Positions 35,101 through 38,100 of a stretch of DNA of 64,000 bases are shown in pieces. Each line of letters begins with the position of its first letter. Positions within the stretch are counted from its first letter, which is position 1. The notes beneath the pieces were generated by a model. The model was not told where the DNA came from. It saw only the letters and a program-made list of their open reading frames with translations, and did not search any database. Source of the DNA: Patella vulgata (lineage: Eukaryota > Mollusca > Gastropoda > Patellidae). Location of the stretch: the NCBI RefSeq assembly GCF_932274485.2, contig NC_065887.2, positions 9,830,001-9,894,000 on the forward strand. Reading direction: 5' to 3'. A program made the position numbers and the translations under genes.

Positions 35101-38100
35101 TCTCCAAGAAATTTACTCTCCACAAGCCTTTAATCATGCCACCTGCAGAGCTTTTAAACAGTGGAGGCAAACCTACTCCATGTAGTGAAAGCATTGATGG
35201 GATTTCATAATTTTTCTTGTCGGACATATTTTCCCGAAAATAAAGGGGCATAACTCTTATCGTTATTTAAGCAGGCGTTTTCAAACCACAATTAAGAATC
35301 ATGTGTCTACAAAACATTCAAATTTATACGTAATAAAAGATAGGTGCACCTCGTTATTTTTCATGTTTAATTCCCGTACGGAATTCAAATTTATGTCAAT
35401 AATATTCCTACAAAATTATGTGACATCGTAATACCATAGAATGAAAGTGTGCCGACTACTGCCGATCCGTACCTGTTTAAAATTCCTCCAAAATTACCAT
35501 ATAGTACACTATATTAATTTGGGAATTTTGAATATTATTCACCATGTCTTGATGTCCGATTGGGCATATTCGTGGTCGGACAATTTAGGACGTTTGGAAA
35601 ATAGCGTCGGACATGTCCGGAATATACGGGCGAAATCCCATCACTGATTGAAACCCTACATCAAGTAACTGAATTCACTTGAGATTCAAACAAAAAAGCA
35701 TAAGTTTAAAATGAGAGTATAAGAACTAAGAGTTTAATACTAACCTTCACCATGATAGGAATTTGTCCTATAATTTTTTCTAATTGTCCTATAATTTTAT
35801 TGTTAATAGAACAAGTTATAGATACTTGTAATGCTCCTTTATATGTTGTACCCCTCTCTCTACACTGTAATATACAAATAATACATGGTAACATATACAA
35901 ATAATACATGGTTACATATACAAATAATACATGGTTACACATACAAATAATACATGGTTACATATACAAATAATACATAGTTACATTACATTATACATAT
36001 AATACATAGTTACATATACAAATAATACATGGTTACATATACAAATAATACATGGTTACATATACAAATAATACATGGTTACACATACAAATAATACATG
36101 GTTACATATACAAATAATACATAGTTACATTACATTATACATATAATACATAGTTACATATACAAATAATACATGGTTACATATACAAATAATACATGGT
36201 TACATATACAAATAATACATGGTTACACATACAAATAATACATGGTTACATATACAAATAATACATAGTTACATTACATTATACATATAATACATAGTTA
36301 CATATACAAATAATACATGGTTACATATACAAATAATACATGGTTACATATACAAATAATACATAGTTACATTACATTATACATATAATACATAGTTACA
36401 TATACAAATAATACATGGTTACATATACAAATAATACATGGTTACATATACAAATAATACTTGGTTACATATACAAATAATACATAGTTACATTACATTA
36501 TACATATAATACATAGTTACATATACAAATAATACATGGTTACATTACATTATAAAAATAATACATGATAACATATACAAATAATACATGGTTACATTAC
36601 ATTATACATATAATACATAGTTACATATACAAATAATACATGATAACATATACAAATAATACATGGTTACATTACATTATACAAATAGTACATAGTAACA
36701 TACAACACAAATAATACACAATATATGACTATACATTACACCCCTACCGCATTCTTCGAAGCACCTTTGTAATGTTTTGCTAATGTAATGTTCGTTTTCA
36801 TAATTATTGAATCGAAAGCTAAGGGAGATAACTTTATTATATTATTAACAACTTAACATTAAGATATACATGAACACAAGAACAATAAAAGTGGTTAACA
36901 TGTATTTTGCCATGGCAGTGGCAAATCCACTAATTTGAACTGGATGTATTTTATGCTATATTTCCACTGTTGTGCAATGTGTTATGATAGAAGTGTCCCT
37001 ATTGAGTCCCCGATCTGCTAAGTGCAGATACGTTCAGATACGATTCAATACAATCAATACGATTGCTATGACTGACCTCATTATATGATAACCCAAGATA
37101 GGATCACCACAATTACTCCACGATTAAAACCATGATTCCAATTGTAACACGATTTGTGATAGTGGGAACATAGCATTAAGGCTTTTATAGAGAATGTATA
37201 TAAATACCTCTTTAGGGTAGACTCTTTGTGTAGAAACAGCCACATTGGTTTGGTTAACTCGTGGTGAACGTATAATACCAGACTGAAAATAACAAATAAT
37301 ATTAATACATCATCAAATCTTAATTCACAGTTACAATACCCTGGGTTCAAATCCTGACATGGGACAAGAAGAATCTTTAGAATTTTTCAAGCTCCTTACC
37401 CAGTCGTCAGGGGAGGCATTTGGGAGAAATGAGGACAGACCATACGCCATGCAGTGTGCATAAGAAAATCTTGCTCGGACAATGGCTCTATTCCTTGGTT
37501 TGCGTCCCATCCGAACGACTATACATTGTCCCTTGCAAGGTCCTCTGTCCTAAACCACTGACAAGGGGGAACCATGACGGAAAATCCTGATGGACTTTCT
37601 TGGCCGGCGCAGGAATCGAACACTGGACCTCCAGGTTAGCGAGCCAACATCCTACTCACTGAGCTACCAGGGATTAACGAGGAAAGCATGACTAGTTGTT
37701 CGGATGGAACAAAAACCGAGGTCATGTTTAAAAATTGGTAGGGCGCATAAAAATCTCTTGGCAGCTGGAATTCAAACAAGAGTAGGGAAACCAAAGCTGC
37801 CTGGGCAAAATTCTCCCTTAAATTACACACATAAACATAAAAAAAAAACATATGTCAGTCTCAGATTGATTGACATATTGTGTTAAGAAGATGCTAAACT
37901 CCATTCCCATTAAGTTATAATTTCATTGGGCCGCCATAAATCAGCTTACCGGACAGTTTTACATTTATGCATTTTTCAACACAGTTTAGCGTTCAGGAAT
38001 AAATGTATTAGTATTATTGAAGTCATTATGGTGAAGTGTAATTTTGCAATATTTGCATTCAATGCTCGAAATTTGGCAATATTTGCATTAATTTCAATGC

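Noticed and set aside
35866-36712. CRISPR array
   Set aside because: Repeats are directly abutting AT-rich units with no unique spacers, in an animal intron.
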